Positions 26,946-35,344 of a DNA stretch of 64,000 bases are shown piece by piece. The position numbers and the translations under genes were made by a program. Positions within the stretch are counted from its first letter, which is position 1; each line of letters opens with the position of its first letter. The stretch lies in assembly GCF_049331405.1 (NCBI RefSeq), contig NZ_CP186274.1, positions 1,798,001-1,862,000 on the forward strand. Reading direction: 5' to 3'. Below the pieces are notes generated by a model. It was not told the origin of the DNA. It worked only from the letters and a program-made list of their open reading frames with translations, and ran no database searches. The DNA is from PoT sp049331405. Its GTDB lineage: Bacteria > Planctomycetota > Planctomycetia > Isosphaerales > Isosphaeraceae.

Positions 26946-28601
26946 ATGGCTGATCCCGAGGGTTCGGAGTCGAGGCCCGTCCGCATCCTCGCCCAGGGGA
27001 GGGACGGGCCGTTGACCTGCGATATCCTCGTCGCGGCGCGGATCGAGTGCGAGGTCGTCGCCACCGTCGAGGAACTTTGCTTCGCCCTGGAGGATGCCCA
27101 GGTGCTCGTCGTCGCCGAGGAGCGGCTCGAACTGCCGCACGCCGAGGTCCTCCGAAACGGCCTGGAAGGTCAGCCGGCCTGGTCGGACCTGCCCATCATC
27201 ATCGTGGGGAAGCCGGGGGGTAAGCGGGTCCGGGCCGCCGAGCTCCTGGGCAACGTCACGGTGCTCGCCCGTCCGCTGAGCATCGAGGCGCTCGTCACGG
27301 CCGTGCGCTCGGGGATCCGCGCCCGCAGGCGGCAGTTCCAGGTCCGCGACCTGCTCGGCGAGCGCGACGACGCCGACCGCCGCAAGGACGAGTTCCTCGC
27401 GATGCTCGCCCACGAGCTGCGCAACCCGCTGGCCCCGATCCGCAACTCCGTCGGCCTGATGCGTCGGCTCAAGGCGGGAGACTCCGGCCTGGACGAGGTC
27501 CGCGACGTCCTCGACCGCCAGGTCGGGCACATGTCCCGGCTCATCGAGGACCTGCTTGACGTCGCCAGGATCACGCGGGGCCGGATCGAGCTGCGCACCG
27601 AGCCCGTCGAGCTCGTCGCGGCCGCTCGCGACGCTGCGCGTTCGGTCGTCCCCACGATGAAGGGAAGGGGGCAGTCGTTCCTCGCCGACCTGCCCGACTC
27701 CCCCCTCATGATCCGGGCCGACCCCACGCGGATCGAGCAGGTCGTGACGAACCTGCTCGCCAACGCGTCGAAGTACACCGAGCGCGGGGGGACGATCCGG
27801 CTCTCGGTCGAGCGGAGGCCCTCGGAGGCGGTCGTCCGGATCCGCGACGACGGCGTGGGCATCGACCCCCGGATCCTGCCCAGGATCTTCGACCTCTTCG
27901 CCCAGGCCGACCGCACGCTCGACCGCTCGCAAGGGGGGCTCGGCATCGGCCTGACGATCGTCAAGCGCCTGGTCGAGCTGCACGGCGGCACCGTCGAGGC
28001 CCTCAGCGAAGGCCCCGGCACCGGCACCGAGATGCTCATCCGGCTCCCGCTGGACGAGGCCTCGGCTTCGTTCACGCGTGAGGCCTCGGCCTCGGGTGGA
28101 GTTTCGACTTCATCGTCGGGTGAATCGTCCTCGTCGGCCTCGGGCACTCCCTCGACAGCCGCGACGGCCGGCGTCTCGCCGTCGCCCGACGTGATCGAGG
28201 CGCCCGATTCCCCGCCCCCGCCCCCACGATCGCTGCGGGTGCTCGTGGTCGAGGACAACCGCGACGCCGCCGACCTGATGGCCCAGATCCTCCGGCTCGA
28301 TGGGCACGAGCTTCACGTCGCCTACGACGGCAAGACGGCCCTGGCGGACGCCCCGGATTTCCACCCCCAGGTGGTCTTCTCCGACATCGGCCTCCCCGGC
28401 CTCGACGGCTACGAGCTTGCCCGTCGCCTCCGCCGCGAGCCCGCCCTCGGCGGCGTGATGCTCGTCGCTGTCACCGGCTACGGCAGCGCCGACGACGTCC
28501 AGAGAGCCTATGACGCCGGCTTCGACCACCACCTCGTCAAGCCGATCAACTTCGAAGTCCTGACCGCCCTCATCTCCCAGGCCGCCTCCCACACGGCTTG
28601 A
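26946..28601 (+). CDS. Hybrid sensor histidine kinase/response regulator
   Basis: A cytoplasmic signalling protein of 551 residues. An N-terminal receiver-like domain (about 8-125) lacks a clear phosphoacceptor. It is followed by HisKA with the phosphorylated His156 (MLAHELRNPL), a HATPase domain with an N-box (NLLANASKY), a DxGxGI motif and a GGLGIGL motif (about 265-365), a Ser/Ala/Pro-rich linker (about 372-427), and a C-terminal receiver with Asp480 (FSDIGLPGLDG) and a Lys in LVKPI. No membrane segment is present, so the signal is probably internal or delivered by a partner. GGGGG lies just before the ATG at 26946. No output protein is encoded next to it. Confidence 0.9.
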   Translation: MADPEGSESRPVRILAQGRDGPLTCDILVAARIECEVVATVEELCFALEDAQVLVVAEERLELPHAEVLRNGLEGQPAWSDLPIIIVGKPGGKRVRAAELLGNVTVLARPLSIEALVTAVRSGIRARRRQFQVRDLLGERDDADRRKDEFLAMLAHELRNPLAPIRNSVGLMRRLKAGDSGLDEVRDVLDRQVGHMSRLIEDLLDVARITRGRIELRTEPVELVAAARDAARSVVPTMKGRGQSFLADLPDSPLMIRADPTRIEQVVTNLLANASKYTERGGTIRLSVERRPSEAVVRIRDDGVGIDPRILPRIFDLFAQADRTLDRSQGGLGIGLTIVKRLVELHGGTVEALSEGPGTGTEMLIRLPLDEASASFTREASASGGVSTSSSGESSSSASGTPSTAATAGVSPSPDVIEAPDSPPPPPRSLRVLVVEDNRDAADLMAQILRLDGHELHVAYDGKTALADAPDFHPQVVFSDIGLPGLDGYELARRLRREPALGGVMLVAVTGYGSADDVQRAYDAGFDHHLVKPINFEVLTALISQAASHTA

Positions 28602-28832
28602 GAGAACCGACGGATCTGCGGCATGATTATGAGTCAAGGTGGAAGGCGATCCATTGGCTGGAGATCGTATTTCACGCTCTTCCAGCTCTCCCTGGCCGGC
28701 TACACGGATGGGGCCGTCAACGTCGTTTCGTCGGCGATGCGTCTTCTCGCCGAGTCGATGAAACTAGCTGGGCGAAGGTTCCCAATATGTTCGACTGATG
28801 CCTATTGTGGGCAGATTTGGAACAGGGTGTAA

Positions 28833-28945
28833 CTCGCCTCCCGCTGCGCCGCGACACTTCGATGGGGATTGCGAGGGGCCGCGACTGGGCAAACGGGCTC
28901 GCGCAGCGACGCGAGGCCAACTGTAATAGGCACCGGCCGAATGGA
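28833..28945 (-). repeat. Dispersed hairpin repeat, outer left copy
   Basis: The reverse complement matches 29470-29590 at about 90% over ~90 bases, judged by eye, from CAGTTGGCCTCGCGTCGCTG through the hairpin to CATCGAAGTGTCGCGGCG. Confidence 0.7.
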
Positions 28946-29030
28946 GAGGTCGTTCACGGTTTTCTGCCGATCCGCAGGCTCGGGATACGCCGAGGGAATG
29001 CCCGAAAACCTCGGCCGAATTACCATGTTT

Positions 29031-29105
29031 CGGGTGGCCCAGGTTGGTACAACCTGGGTCGCGCAGCGACAAGAGGTTCTTCGTGATGACCCCGGCCCTC
29101 ACCAG
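29031..29105 (-). repeat. Dispersed hairpin repeat, inner left copy
   Basis: It carries CCCAGGTTG-GTA-CAACCTGGG, a perfect 9-bp stem, next to TCGCGCAGCGACAAGAGGTT. It is the inverted partner of 29330-29404. Confidence 0.7.
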
Positions 29106-29209
29106 AGGCCGACCGCGGCTTTTCGGCCGAGTCGAGATGCCCGGTCGAATTGTTTCCTTCGAAAACGACGCGTGATCGCCCCCTCTTTTATTCATCCCTC
29201 CTTGCTCTC

Positions 29210-29245
29210 ACAGAGGCCGCGACTGGGACAATCGGGGCCACCCGG
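29210..29245. repeat. Partial central copy of the hairpin repeat
   Basis: GGCCGCGACTGGGACAATCG followed by GGGCCACCC matches the hairpin part only. It lies between the inner pair. Confidence 0.5.
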
Positions 29246-29329
29246 AAACGAAGAATCGGACGGGGTTTGCGGTCGGCCACTCGTCGTTTCAAGTCGCCGC
29301 GATTTGACCGATAAGGACGCAAATGGCCT

Positions 29330-29404
29330 CCGGTTTCAGCCGGGGCTATTGCGGTTGACCTCTTGTCGCTGCGCGACCCAGGTTGTGCCAACCTGGGCCA
29401 CCCT
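29330..29404 (+). repeat. Dispersed hairpin repeat, inner right copy
   Basis: GTTGACCTCTTGTCGCTGCG precedes a CCCAGGTTG-TGC-CAACCTGGG hairpin and CCACCC. The upstream CAGCCGGGGCTATTGCG part is shared with other copies. Confidence 0.7.
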
Positions 29405-29469
29405 TAAATATGAAGAAGCCACGTGATAAGAGCGGTCGGCGCCTTGGCTCGGCCGGGGACGACGCGGAC

Positions 29470-29590
29470 GGCCTCCGGTCTCGGCCGAGCAGACTCCAGT
29501 TGGCCTCGCGTCGCTGCGCGAGCCCGACTGCCCAGTCGCGGCCACCCGGCATTCCCATCGAAGTGTCGCGGCGCGGCGGGAGGCGAGTTG
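29470..29590 (+). repeat. Dispersed hairpin repeat, outer right copy
   Basis: The longest copy: GGCCTCCGGTCTCGGCCG, GTTGGCCTCGCGTCGCTGCG, a CGACTG-CC-CAGTCG hairpin, CGGCCACCC and a downstream CCCATCGAAGTGTCGCGGCG segment. Confidence 0.7.
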
Positions 29591-29664
29591 CGCCCTTTCG
29601 AATAAAATGATTTTGTTGATTGTTAAGATATAATTCGGATTAATATATCTTAAGATTTTTGGTA

Positions 29665-30299
29665 TTAAGTGGTATTTGGAATGAAGGACTCGGGGTGCTT
29701 GGCGGGAGACGCACGGTCTTCATCGGCCAGGGGCAAGCGTAGCTCGAAGCGGCTGCCGTGGGCGGGGGTGCTGGTGGCGGTGAGGCGGCCGGCGTGGAGG
29801 GCGGCGATGCGGTGGGCGACGGCGAGGCCCACGCCCGAGTGGCCGAGCTTGCGGGCGGATTCGGAGCGGTAGAAGGGCTCGAAGATGCGCGGGAGGTCGG
29901 CGGCGGAGATACCGGTGCCGAGGTCCTCGACGGAGAGCGAAGCGGAGTCGGGAGAGGAACCGACGCGGACGACGATCGGGGTGCCGGGATCGATGTATTT
30001 GCAGGCGTTCTCCGGGAGGTTGCCGAGGAATTGGCCGAGGAGGGAGGGTGGGCCCGGATCAACGGAACACTGGCGTCGGCTGCCTCGGTGATGAAGCGGA
30101 GGTCGGGGCCCCGGTCGTGGGTCGACCAGGCGCGGAGGTGCTCGGAGGCCCATGAAGAGAGGTCGATGCGATCGAGAACAGGGTGGGCGGCATCGCCCTC
30201 GGCCGCGTGGTCGACGACGAAGCCCTCGTCGGTCAGGCCGTCGATCATCGACCTCGCCAGGCTCGCGTCGTCCTCCACGAGCAAGATATGCTTCCCCAT
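29665..30299 (-). pseudogene. Deletion-fused remnant of a response regulator and histidine kinase
   Basis: From the ATG at 30299 the first ~40 residues (MGKHILLVEDDASLARSM...) are the start of an OmpR-type response regulator. They run directly into the C-terminal part of a histidine kinase, from about LDRIDLSSWASEHLRAW. After a frame change near 30045 the HATPase motifs NLPENACKYIDPGTPI, EDLGTGISAADLPRIFEPF and GVGLAVAHRI follow. The rest of the receiver, the DNA-binding domain and the kinase's sensor and His-box are missing. A large internal deletion in a regulator-kinase operon plus a frameshift explains this. No functional product is expected. Confidence 0.7.
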
Positions 30300-30573
30300 G
30301 CCAGTACCTCGGCCGCTCGGCACCATACCCGGCATCATCGCCCGCAACCTTTGACGAGGGCGCCGCTTAACGACAACATGCCCGGCAGATCCGGGAGAAG
30401 TGCTTCCGCCGGAACACTCTCGAGCGACCGTCACTGGCCTCCCGTTCCGCGATTGACGCCTGTTGGTGCAGCCGACCAGGCTGTTCGTGATGACCTCTGT
30501 CGAATCGTGGCCCCGGAACCTCAAGGGGCTTGCCGCGAAGAATGGCGGGGGCGTCACCAACCGCCGACAGGCA

Positions 30574-31356
30574 TCACCTCGGCTTGATCGCCCTCGTGGC
30601 GAGGAACGAGGGGATGTGCCGGCCGAGGACGTTGTCGGGGTCGACGTCCTCGTACAGGCCCGCGAGCAGGAACCCGGCCGCGAGCTGGCCGCCGATCTGG
30701 TCGTCGAGCGTGTGGCCGAACTCCCAGGGGGCGTCGTCGGCCTCGAGCTTCGCGCGGGCCTCGGCGTCCAGGCTCTCCAAATCGGAGTAGGGGATCCGGT
30801 GCGCGACGCGGAGATGACCCTTCTCCATCTCGAAGAAGTCGAAGAGGTAATGCACCGGGTTCATGAAGCCGGCGAGCATCGAGCCCCTCGGGCGTAGGAC
30901 GCGGAAGGCCTCGCACCAGACGGGCTTCACGTCGGGGGCGAAGACGTTCGAGACGGGGTGGACGATGAGGTCGAAGCGGGCGTCGGGGAAGGCCGAGAGG
31001 TCGGCCATATCCCCCTGGACGGTCGCGATGTGTAGACCCTCGCGGTCGGCGACGCCCCTGTCCCGGGCGAGCTGGTTCGGGCTGTTGTCGAAGACCGTGA
31101 CGTTCGCCCCGGCCGCCGCCAGGATCGGCCCCTGCTGCCCGCCGCCGCTGGCCAGGCAGAGCACGTCGAGGCCGGGCAGGGGGGGGAACCAGTCGTCGGG
31201 CACCTTCTTCGTCGGCGTCAGCACGACCTGCCAGTCGCCCTGCCTGGCTCGCTCGACCTCTTCAACCCCCACCGGCACCGTCCACCGATTCCCCCGCTCG
31301 ACCTGGCGATCCCAGGCCTTCCTGTTGTACGTCACGATGTCGTCGGCGTCGCTCAT
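30574..31356 (-). CDS. Class I SAM-dependent methyltransferase
   Basis: A 260-residue cytoplasmic methyltransferase. Motif I is in LCLASGGGQQGPILAAAGA (about 66-84), followed by the acidic ribose-binding strand VTVFDNSP, then QGDMADL and FDLIVHPVSNVF (motif IV region), and a helix-strand with LRPRGSMLAGFMNP. The N-terminal part has a Trp-rich cap (WDRQVERGNRWTVP) typical of small-molecule methyltransferases. The substrate is not deducible, and no neighbouring pathway is present. The ATG at 31356 opens the conserved N-terminus; no strong ribosome binding site is visible. Confidence 0.8.
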   Translation of the reverse strand: MSDADDIVTYNRKAWDRQVERGNRWTVPVGVEEVERARQGDWQVVLTPTKKVPDDWFPPLPGLDVLCLASGGGQQGPILAAAGANVTVFDNSPNQLARDRGVADREGLHIATVQGDMADLSAFPDARFDLIVHPVSNVFAPDVKPVWCEAFRVLRPRGSMLAGFMNPVHYLFDFFEMEKGHLRVAHRIPYSDLESLDAEARAKLEADDAPWEFGHTLDDQIGGQLAAGFLLAGLYEDVDPDNVLGRHIPSFLATRAIKPR

Positions 31357-31827
31357 GCGTCGGCTCGCTGCGTGTGTGTCGGATCGAGATGACGACCACC
31401 CTCGCAGACGCGAACGCGAGGGACCAGGCGTCGACAGACTGGACAGCTCTCACGTCTTCCAGGTTCGCCCGGACGCCGAGGCTGGGCGTCTTGATGCGTC
31501 CAGTGGGCGTAAAGCGGACGGAAGCCGGGATAACTGATAGTGGTGGTACCTCCCTACGTCTCCGCTTGCGACTTAGTGGCATCACGGCAGCAAACCGGCG
31601 ATTCATCGCCTGATCGTCATCGCGATCGGACAGAGAGTGCTGTGTCAGCAGGAAGGTTTTACCGATGGAATTTGATCGAAATCATGCGAAGATGGGTCGT
31701 AGGTTGGATCGCGAAGGAGGACTTCCTAATCAGGGCGTTGAACTCACGAATGAGTAGAGACTGACAAAGGTTCGCGTTCCGAGTGGCTCGCCTGCATTCA
31801 TCGAGCGAATGAGGAGAAGGATCTCAT
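31357..31827. other. Intergenic region, no gene seen
   Basis: This is about 470 bases between divergent genes; promoters are expected. No coding frame or clear repeat is recognised. Confidence 0.45.
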
Positions 31828-32226
31828 ATGCGAGTACCCAGGTTGACGATCCGACGGATGATGTTCGTGGTCGCGGCGGTTGCGATGGCCATGTTCTTCG
31901 GGAGTATGATCCATCGCGCTCGAGTCTATCGAGAGAAGTCTCGATATCATCTCACCTGGCAAGAGAGCGACCTGCGGATCGCCGAGGAATGCCGCAGGGC
32001 CGCCGAGATCTATCGAGTTCATCCCGATGTCATCGTGATGGATTCAGCCATGCCGACTCCCGCCCACCGTGCTGCGCTCTCGCAGCAACTCGCGGCGGAT
32101 ATGGTCCGGGAGGCGGAATCTCGCGGGGCACGCGCCCTCTATCACCAATCCATGGCGTCCAAGTATTCTCACGCCATGTGGCGGCGCTGGAATAAGCCCA
32201 GAGAAACAGTTTCAAAAAACAATTAA
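31828..32226 (+). CDS. Small membrane-anchored planctomycete protein
   Basis: A 132-residue protein with a basic start (MRVPRLTIRRMM), one membrane helix (about 11-26) and a soluble helical domain with conserved-looking ALYHQSMASKYSHAMWRRW near the end. It resembles the protein at 55406-55828 in both the RxTxRRLM-type anchor and the YHxxMxxKYxxA block, so the two are paralogs. Its function is unknown. Its last 126 bases (from 32101) are duplicated exactly at 32718-32843. A long hairpin begins at its stop codon. Confidence 0.7.
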   Translation: MRVPRLTIRRMMFVVAAVAMAMFFGSMIHRARVYREKSRYHLTWQESDLRIAEECRRAAEIYRVHPDVIVMDSAMPTPAHRAALSQQLAADMVREAESRGARALYHQSMASKYSHAMWRRWNKPRETVSKNN

Positions 32227-32267
32227 TGCAAACCTGATGATCGTCCAGGCGATCATCAGGTTTGCAT
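32226..32267. terminator. Bidirectional terminator hairpin, copy 1
   Basis: ATGCAAACCTGATGATCG (32226-32243) pairs perfectly with CGATCATCAGGTTTGCAT (32250-32267): an 18-bp stem with a 6-base loop, at the stop of the plus-strand gene and between convergent genes. Confidence 0.8.
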
Positions 32268-32335
32268 GCGAGTGTAAAGGGGCCGTGCCTGCCAGGGGGC
32301 TATCGCATCACTCCGGGCCTGGCACGGCAAGTGGT

Positions 32336-32717
32336 TCAGGGGCTGGCGGGAGAGATCCGTCTACGTGACGCGTTCCCGAGGCCGACGGCCGCCACGACGC
32401 CTCCCCAGGCGAGGAACGTGGCCGGTTCCGGGACGGGGACCGCGGGCGATGGGTCGATCGACAGGCTGACATCCCAGTAAGCCTGAGCACCACCGCTGAT
32501 GGCGCCACTCAGGTGAATTCGCTCGGGATGTCCCACCAGGTCGGCGAGGGCCAGGGGCAGGGGGGCGCTTGAGGAACTCGTGTAAGGATCGAGCGACACC
32601 GAGGTGATCGTCGTCGTGAACATGCCGGAATTCCGTATCGGCATGCCTCCAACATCATGCGTACCCGAGATCGTGCCTTGAACAAGAATGTCCTCTTGCC
32701 CGCTCACGAATGGATAG
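32336..32717 (-). pseudogene. Duplicated 3' fragment of the PEP-CTERM gene
   Basis: This is the C-terminal ~127 residues of the PEP-CTERM protein at 32953-33687, ending in the same VPVPEPATFLAWGG sorting motif. It was created by the 617-bp tandem duplication. It lacks the signal peptide, and a chance ATG-like start would give no exported protein. Confidence 0.8.
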
Positions 32718-32843
32718 ATGGTCCGGGAGGCGGAATCTCGCGGGGCACGCGCCCTCTATCACCAATCCATGGCGTCCAAGTATTCTCACGCCATGTGGCG
32801 GCGCTGGAATAAGCCCAGAGAAACAGTTTCAAAAAACAATTAA
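32718..32843 (+). pseudogene. Duplicated 3' fragment of the small membrane protein gene
   Basis: This is the last 126 bases of the gene at 31828-32226 in the second duplication copy, cut off from its start and membrane anchor. Confidence 0.8.
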
Positions 32844-32884
32844 TGCAAACCTGATGATCGTCCAGGCGATCATCAGGTTTGCAT
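32843..32884. terminator. Bidirectional terminator hairpin, copy 2
   Basis: The same 18-bp stem and 6-base loop as at 32226-32267, carried by the duplication. It now serves the intact PEP-CTERM gene. Confidence 0.8.
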
Positions 32885-32952
32885 GCGAGTGTAAAGGGGC
32901 CGTGCCTGCCAGGGGGCTATCGCATCACTCCGGGCCTGGCACGGCAAGTGGT

Positions 32953-33687
32953 TCAGGGGCTGGCGGGAGAGATCCGTCTACGTGACGCGTTCCCGAGGCC
33001 GACGGCCGCCACGACGCCTCCCCAGGCGAGGAACGTGGCCGGTTCCGGGACGGGGACCGCGGGCGATGGGTCGATCGACAGGCTGACATCCCAGTAAGCC
33101 TGAGCACCACCGCTGATGGCGCCACTCAGGTGAATTCGCTCGGGATGTCCCACCAGGTCGGCGAGGGCCAGGGGCAGGGGGGCGCTTGAGGAACTCGTGT
33201 AAGGATCGAGCGACACCGAGGTGATCGTCGTCGTGAACATGCCGGAATTCCGTATCGGCATGCCTCCAACATCATGCGTACCCGAGATCGTGCCTTGAAC
33301 AAGAATGTCCTCTTGCCCGCTCACGAATGGATAGAATGACGTGCCCGGTAAGGTTGGAGATGAAGGGGAGATGGGATTCAGGGTTGTTCCGGAGTTGGCG
33401 ACGCCGAGATAGAAGGCGAAATGACCTTCCAGTGGAGTCGACGTCGAATAGTACGTCGAGCCTGGTGGCAGGGTGGCATAGGGCGGATAATTGCCGAAAA
33501 ACTCCGTGGTATGAGGTCCCGTCGCAGACGAAGGGTCGGTGATCGGGATGACCTCGGAGTAATTGATCGGAGCCTCGGTCGAGGATAAGTCGCTGAAACT
33601 AAACTGGCCCGCGGCATAGTTGACCGGGTCGGCCTTTGATAGATGCGGCCATAATAACAAGACTGCGAGTGCGAGGCGACGTAGCAT
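32953..33687 (-). CDS. PEP-CTERM sorting-domain protein
   Basis: An exported protein of 244 residues with a signal peptide (1-19, ending SKA) and a Ser/Thr/Pro-rich body with a DILVQGTISGTHDVGG segment. The C-terminal sorting signal is VPVPEPATFLAWGG, then a hydrophobic helix and an NASRRR tail. It is predicted to be handled by an exosortase and placed at the cell surface or in the matrix. GGAG lies 8 bases before the ATG at 33687. Its 3' part lies in the second copy of the 617-bp duplication. The body resembles no enzyme I recognise. Confidence 0.85.
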   Translation of the reverse strand: MLRRLALAVLLLWPHLSKADPVNYAAGQFSFSDLSSTEAPINYSEVIPITDPSSATGPHTTEFFGNYPPYATLPPGSTYYSTSTPLEGHFAFYLGVANSGTTLNPISPSSPTLPGTSFYPFVSGQEDILVQGTISGTHDVGGMPIRNSGMFTTTITSVSLDPYTSSSSAPLPLALADLVGHPERIHLSGAISGGAQAYWDVSLSIDPSPAVPVPEPATFLAWGGVVAAVGLGNASRRRISPASP

Positions 33688-33808
33688 CTTGAGACTCCGT
33701 TCACTCTGGGATTTCAAACGCGCGGGCCATCCGAGGGCCACCCTGCCTGAAATCCGTCAGAAAGTCTGGTGAAGATGTAGCCTGATGGCTCCTCGAAGAC
33801 CGACGACG

Positions 33809-34894
33809 TCAATCGAGTCTTGCATCGACCCGGGTCTGGCATGGCCCCGAGGTCCAGGCTTCGTAACGTGTGGCCCGCCGGCGCGAAGCCTTCGCGAGGC
33901 CCCCGAGCGATAGGACGAGTCCCCAGGCGAGGAACGTGGTTGGCTCGGGCACGGGAGCGGCGAGGGTGCCGGGGGCCTGGAGTCCGGACAGGAATGTGAC
34001 GGAATCGCCGAGGGCGGAAAGGGGCATGCCATCGGGGAGCGTGACGCTTGTCAACGCCAGGTTGCCATAAAGGTCGACAGGATCGCCGGCGAGGGTGCCA
34101 AACCTGATTTCACTATTAGCTACCAGGGTCATCGCAGGTGTTAACTCGAGCTTGAGATTCAACGGGTCGCTCTGGCCCTTCGCATCGAGATGCAGGTCGA
34201 CGTGGAAGGTGTCGGTCAGAAATGTGGGGCTGTCTCTGTTGTTAATCGTCGTCGAATCGATCGGTAATGGTAGTTTTGTGTAGCCATCTATGTTGTGCTG
34301 GAATTGCTGCGATGTGTAGCCAGTGACACCCGTATTGCTGACGGAATCCTGTTGGCCATTGTACGTCGCGCGAATACCGGACGGGGTAATTTCTCCGGGC
34401 GTAGCATAAGTTAATGTGAAATTGAGTCGTATGGAATCCGGCGGCGCTGATCCTGAAGAATTCGAGACCGTCACCACATCGTTTGACCAGGATGCAGATA
34501 TGCTCGTCCTGTTGGTTGGTGGTTCGATACCATTCGACCAGAGCGAACCTGTGTATTCGGGGGCGTTGAGAGAAGCCGACACGTGGAGGAGGTGGGCCGG
34601 GTCGGCACTGGACGAGGCTTCGATCTTCCAGGAAGTGGGTACCGACCTGACGTATCCATAAGGAAGGTTGGGGTTCGCGACATTCGTGAGGGGCGTCGGA
34701 TCCTGGCTGGATACAGATGACGAAGCCGTAGTACCTTGCTGGGAATCGCTTTTGTTTATTTGGTAGGACGAGAACGAAGTTGCGGTCGAGGCTCCCGACC
34801 AACTTTCGCCAATTTCGGAGGCCCGAATCAGGCCGACCTGGGCGATGAGAAATCCGAAAGAGATGAAGAGCCACCGTCCCTGATAGCCGTACAT
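33809..34894 (-). CDS. PEP-CTERM sorting-domain protein
   Basis: An exported protein of 361 residues: signal peptide (about 6-26), a Ser-rich N-terminal region, a beta-type body, VPEPTTFLAWG plus a hydrophobic helix and ASRRR near the end, then an unusual ~20-residue tail after the basic stop-transfer. It shares PPDSIRLNF and a LPDG...VTFLSGL block with the PEP-CTERM protein at 8912-9919, so the two are paralogs. AGGAAAG lies about 10 bases before the ATG at 34894; an ATG 30 bases earlier is possible. Its function is unknown. Confidence 0.8.
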   Translation of the reverse strand: MYGYQGRWLFISFGFLIAQVGLIRASEIGESWSGASTATSFSSYQINKSDSQQGTTASSSVSSQDPTPLTNVANPNLPYGYVRSVPTSWKIEASSSADPAHLLHVSASLNAPEYTGSLWSNGIEPPTNRTSISASWSNDVVTVSNSSGSAPPDSIRLNFTLTYATPGEITPSGIRATYNGQQDSVSNTGVTGYTSQQFQHNIDGYTKLPLPIDSTTINNRDSPTFLTDTFHVDLHLDAKGQSDPLNLKLELTPAMTLVANSEIRFGTLAGDPVDLYGNLALTSVTLPDGMPLSALGDSVTFLSGLQAPGTLAAPVPEPTTFLAWGLVLSLGGLAKASRRRATRYEAWTSGPCQTRVDARLD

Positions 34895-35344
34895 AGCGGG
34901 TGCTTTCCTGCGACGAGGGGGCATCGGCGCAATCGTCCGAGATCGCGCGAGGTCGAGGTGGGGGGGATGATCAGGATACCAATTCCGGCGCGATTGGCAA
35001 GGACGACTTTGTTCGTAGATATCTAGCAGGATGATCCATGATGCTCGCGGCGTCGTGAGGGATCCGCAGGAAAAATGCCGGAGGATGCGGCGGGGCCTCG
35101 CCTTGCGCGGCGGGGATTGGCAGGATGGGGGCATCCCGCCCGGATGCGAGGAGAGCGGCGAGGGGCTTGGCCGCGTTCGAGCCAGAGGGTGCGACGCCGC
35201 TCGGAGGCGGATCGGATCGGAACCGATCGGATCGGTCCGCATCGCATCAGGGACGAGGCGAGGTGAGAGGTAGAGATCGGCCGGAGGGCCGGCGAGGGGG
35301 TTGCCTCGCGATGACCCGAAGGCCAAGGGATCGAGGGATACACC
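34895..35344. other. Intergenic region, no gene seen
   Basis: This lies between divergent genes and probably holds both promoters. A short repeated GATCGGA-type word occurs at about 35210-35240. Confidence 0.45.

Larger units (their letters stand above)
28602..29664. other. Repeat-rich intergenic region
   Basis: No gene. It contains five copies of the dispersed hairpin repeat arranged as nested inverted pairs (outer pair 28833-28945 and 29470-29590; inner pair 29031-29105 and 29330-29404; one central partial copy). An AT-rich stretch at about 29600-29670 leads into a pseudogene. Confidence 0.6.
32101..33334. repeat. Exact 617-bp tandem duplication
   Basis: Copy 1 is 32101-32717 and copy 2 is 32718-33334; every line I compared is identical. 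The unit spans the 3' end of the plus-strand membrane protein, the intergenic hairpin and the 3' end of the minus-strand PEP-CTERM gene. Both full genes survive, one at each side. The lack of divergence points to a very recent event or an assembly error. Confidence 0.9.

Noticed and set aside
28623..28832. A 69-codon plus-strand frame after the hybrid kinase
   Set aside because: It has no ribosome binding site or recognisable domain and lies in a repeat-rich gap.
28836..29590. Possible CRISPR array or insertion sequence
   Set aside because: The repeats are few, inverted, unevenly spaced and hairpin-centred, with no cas or complete transposase gene.
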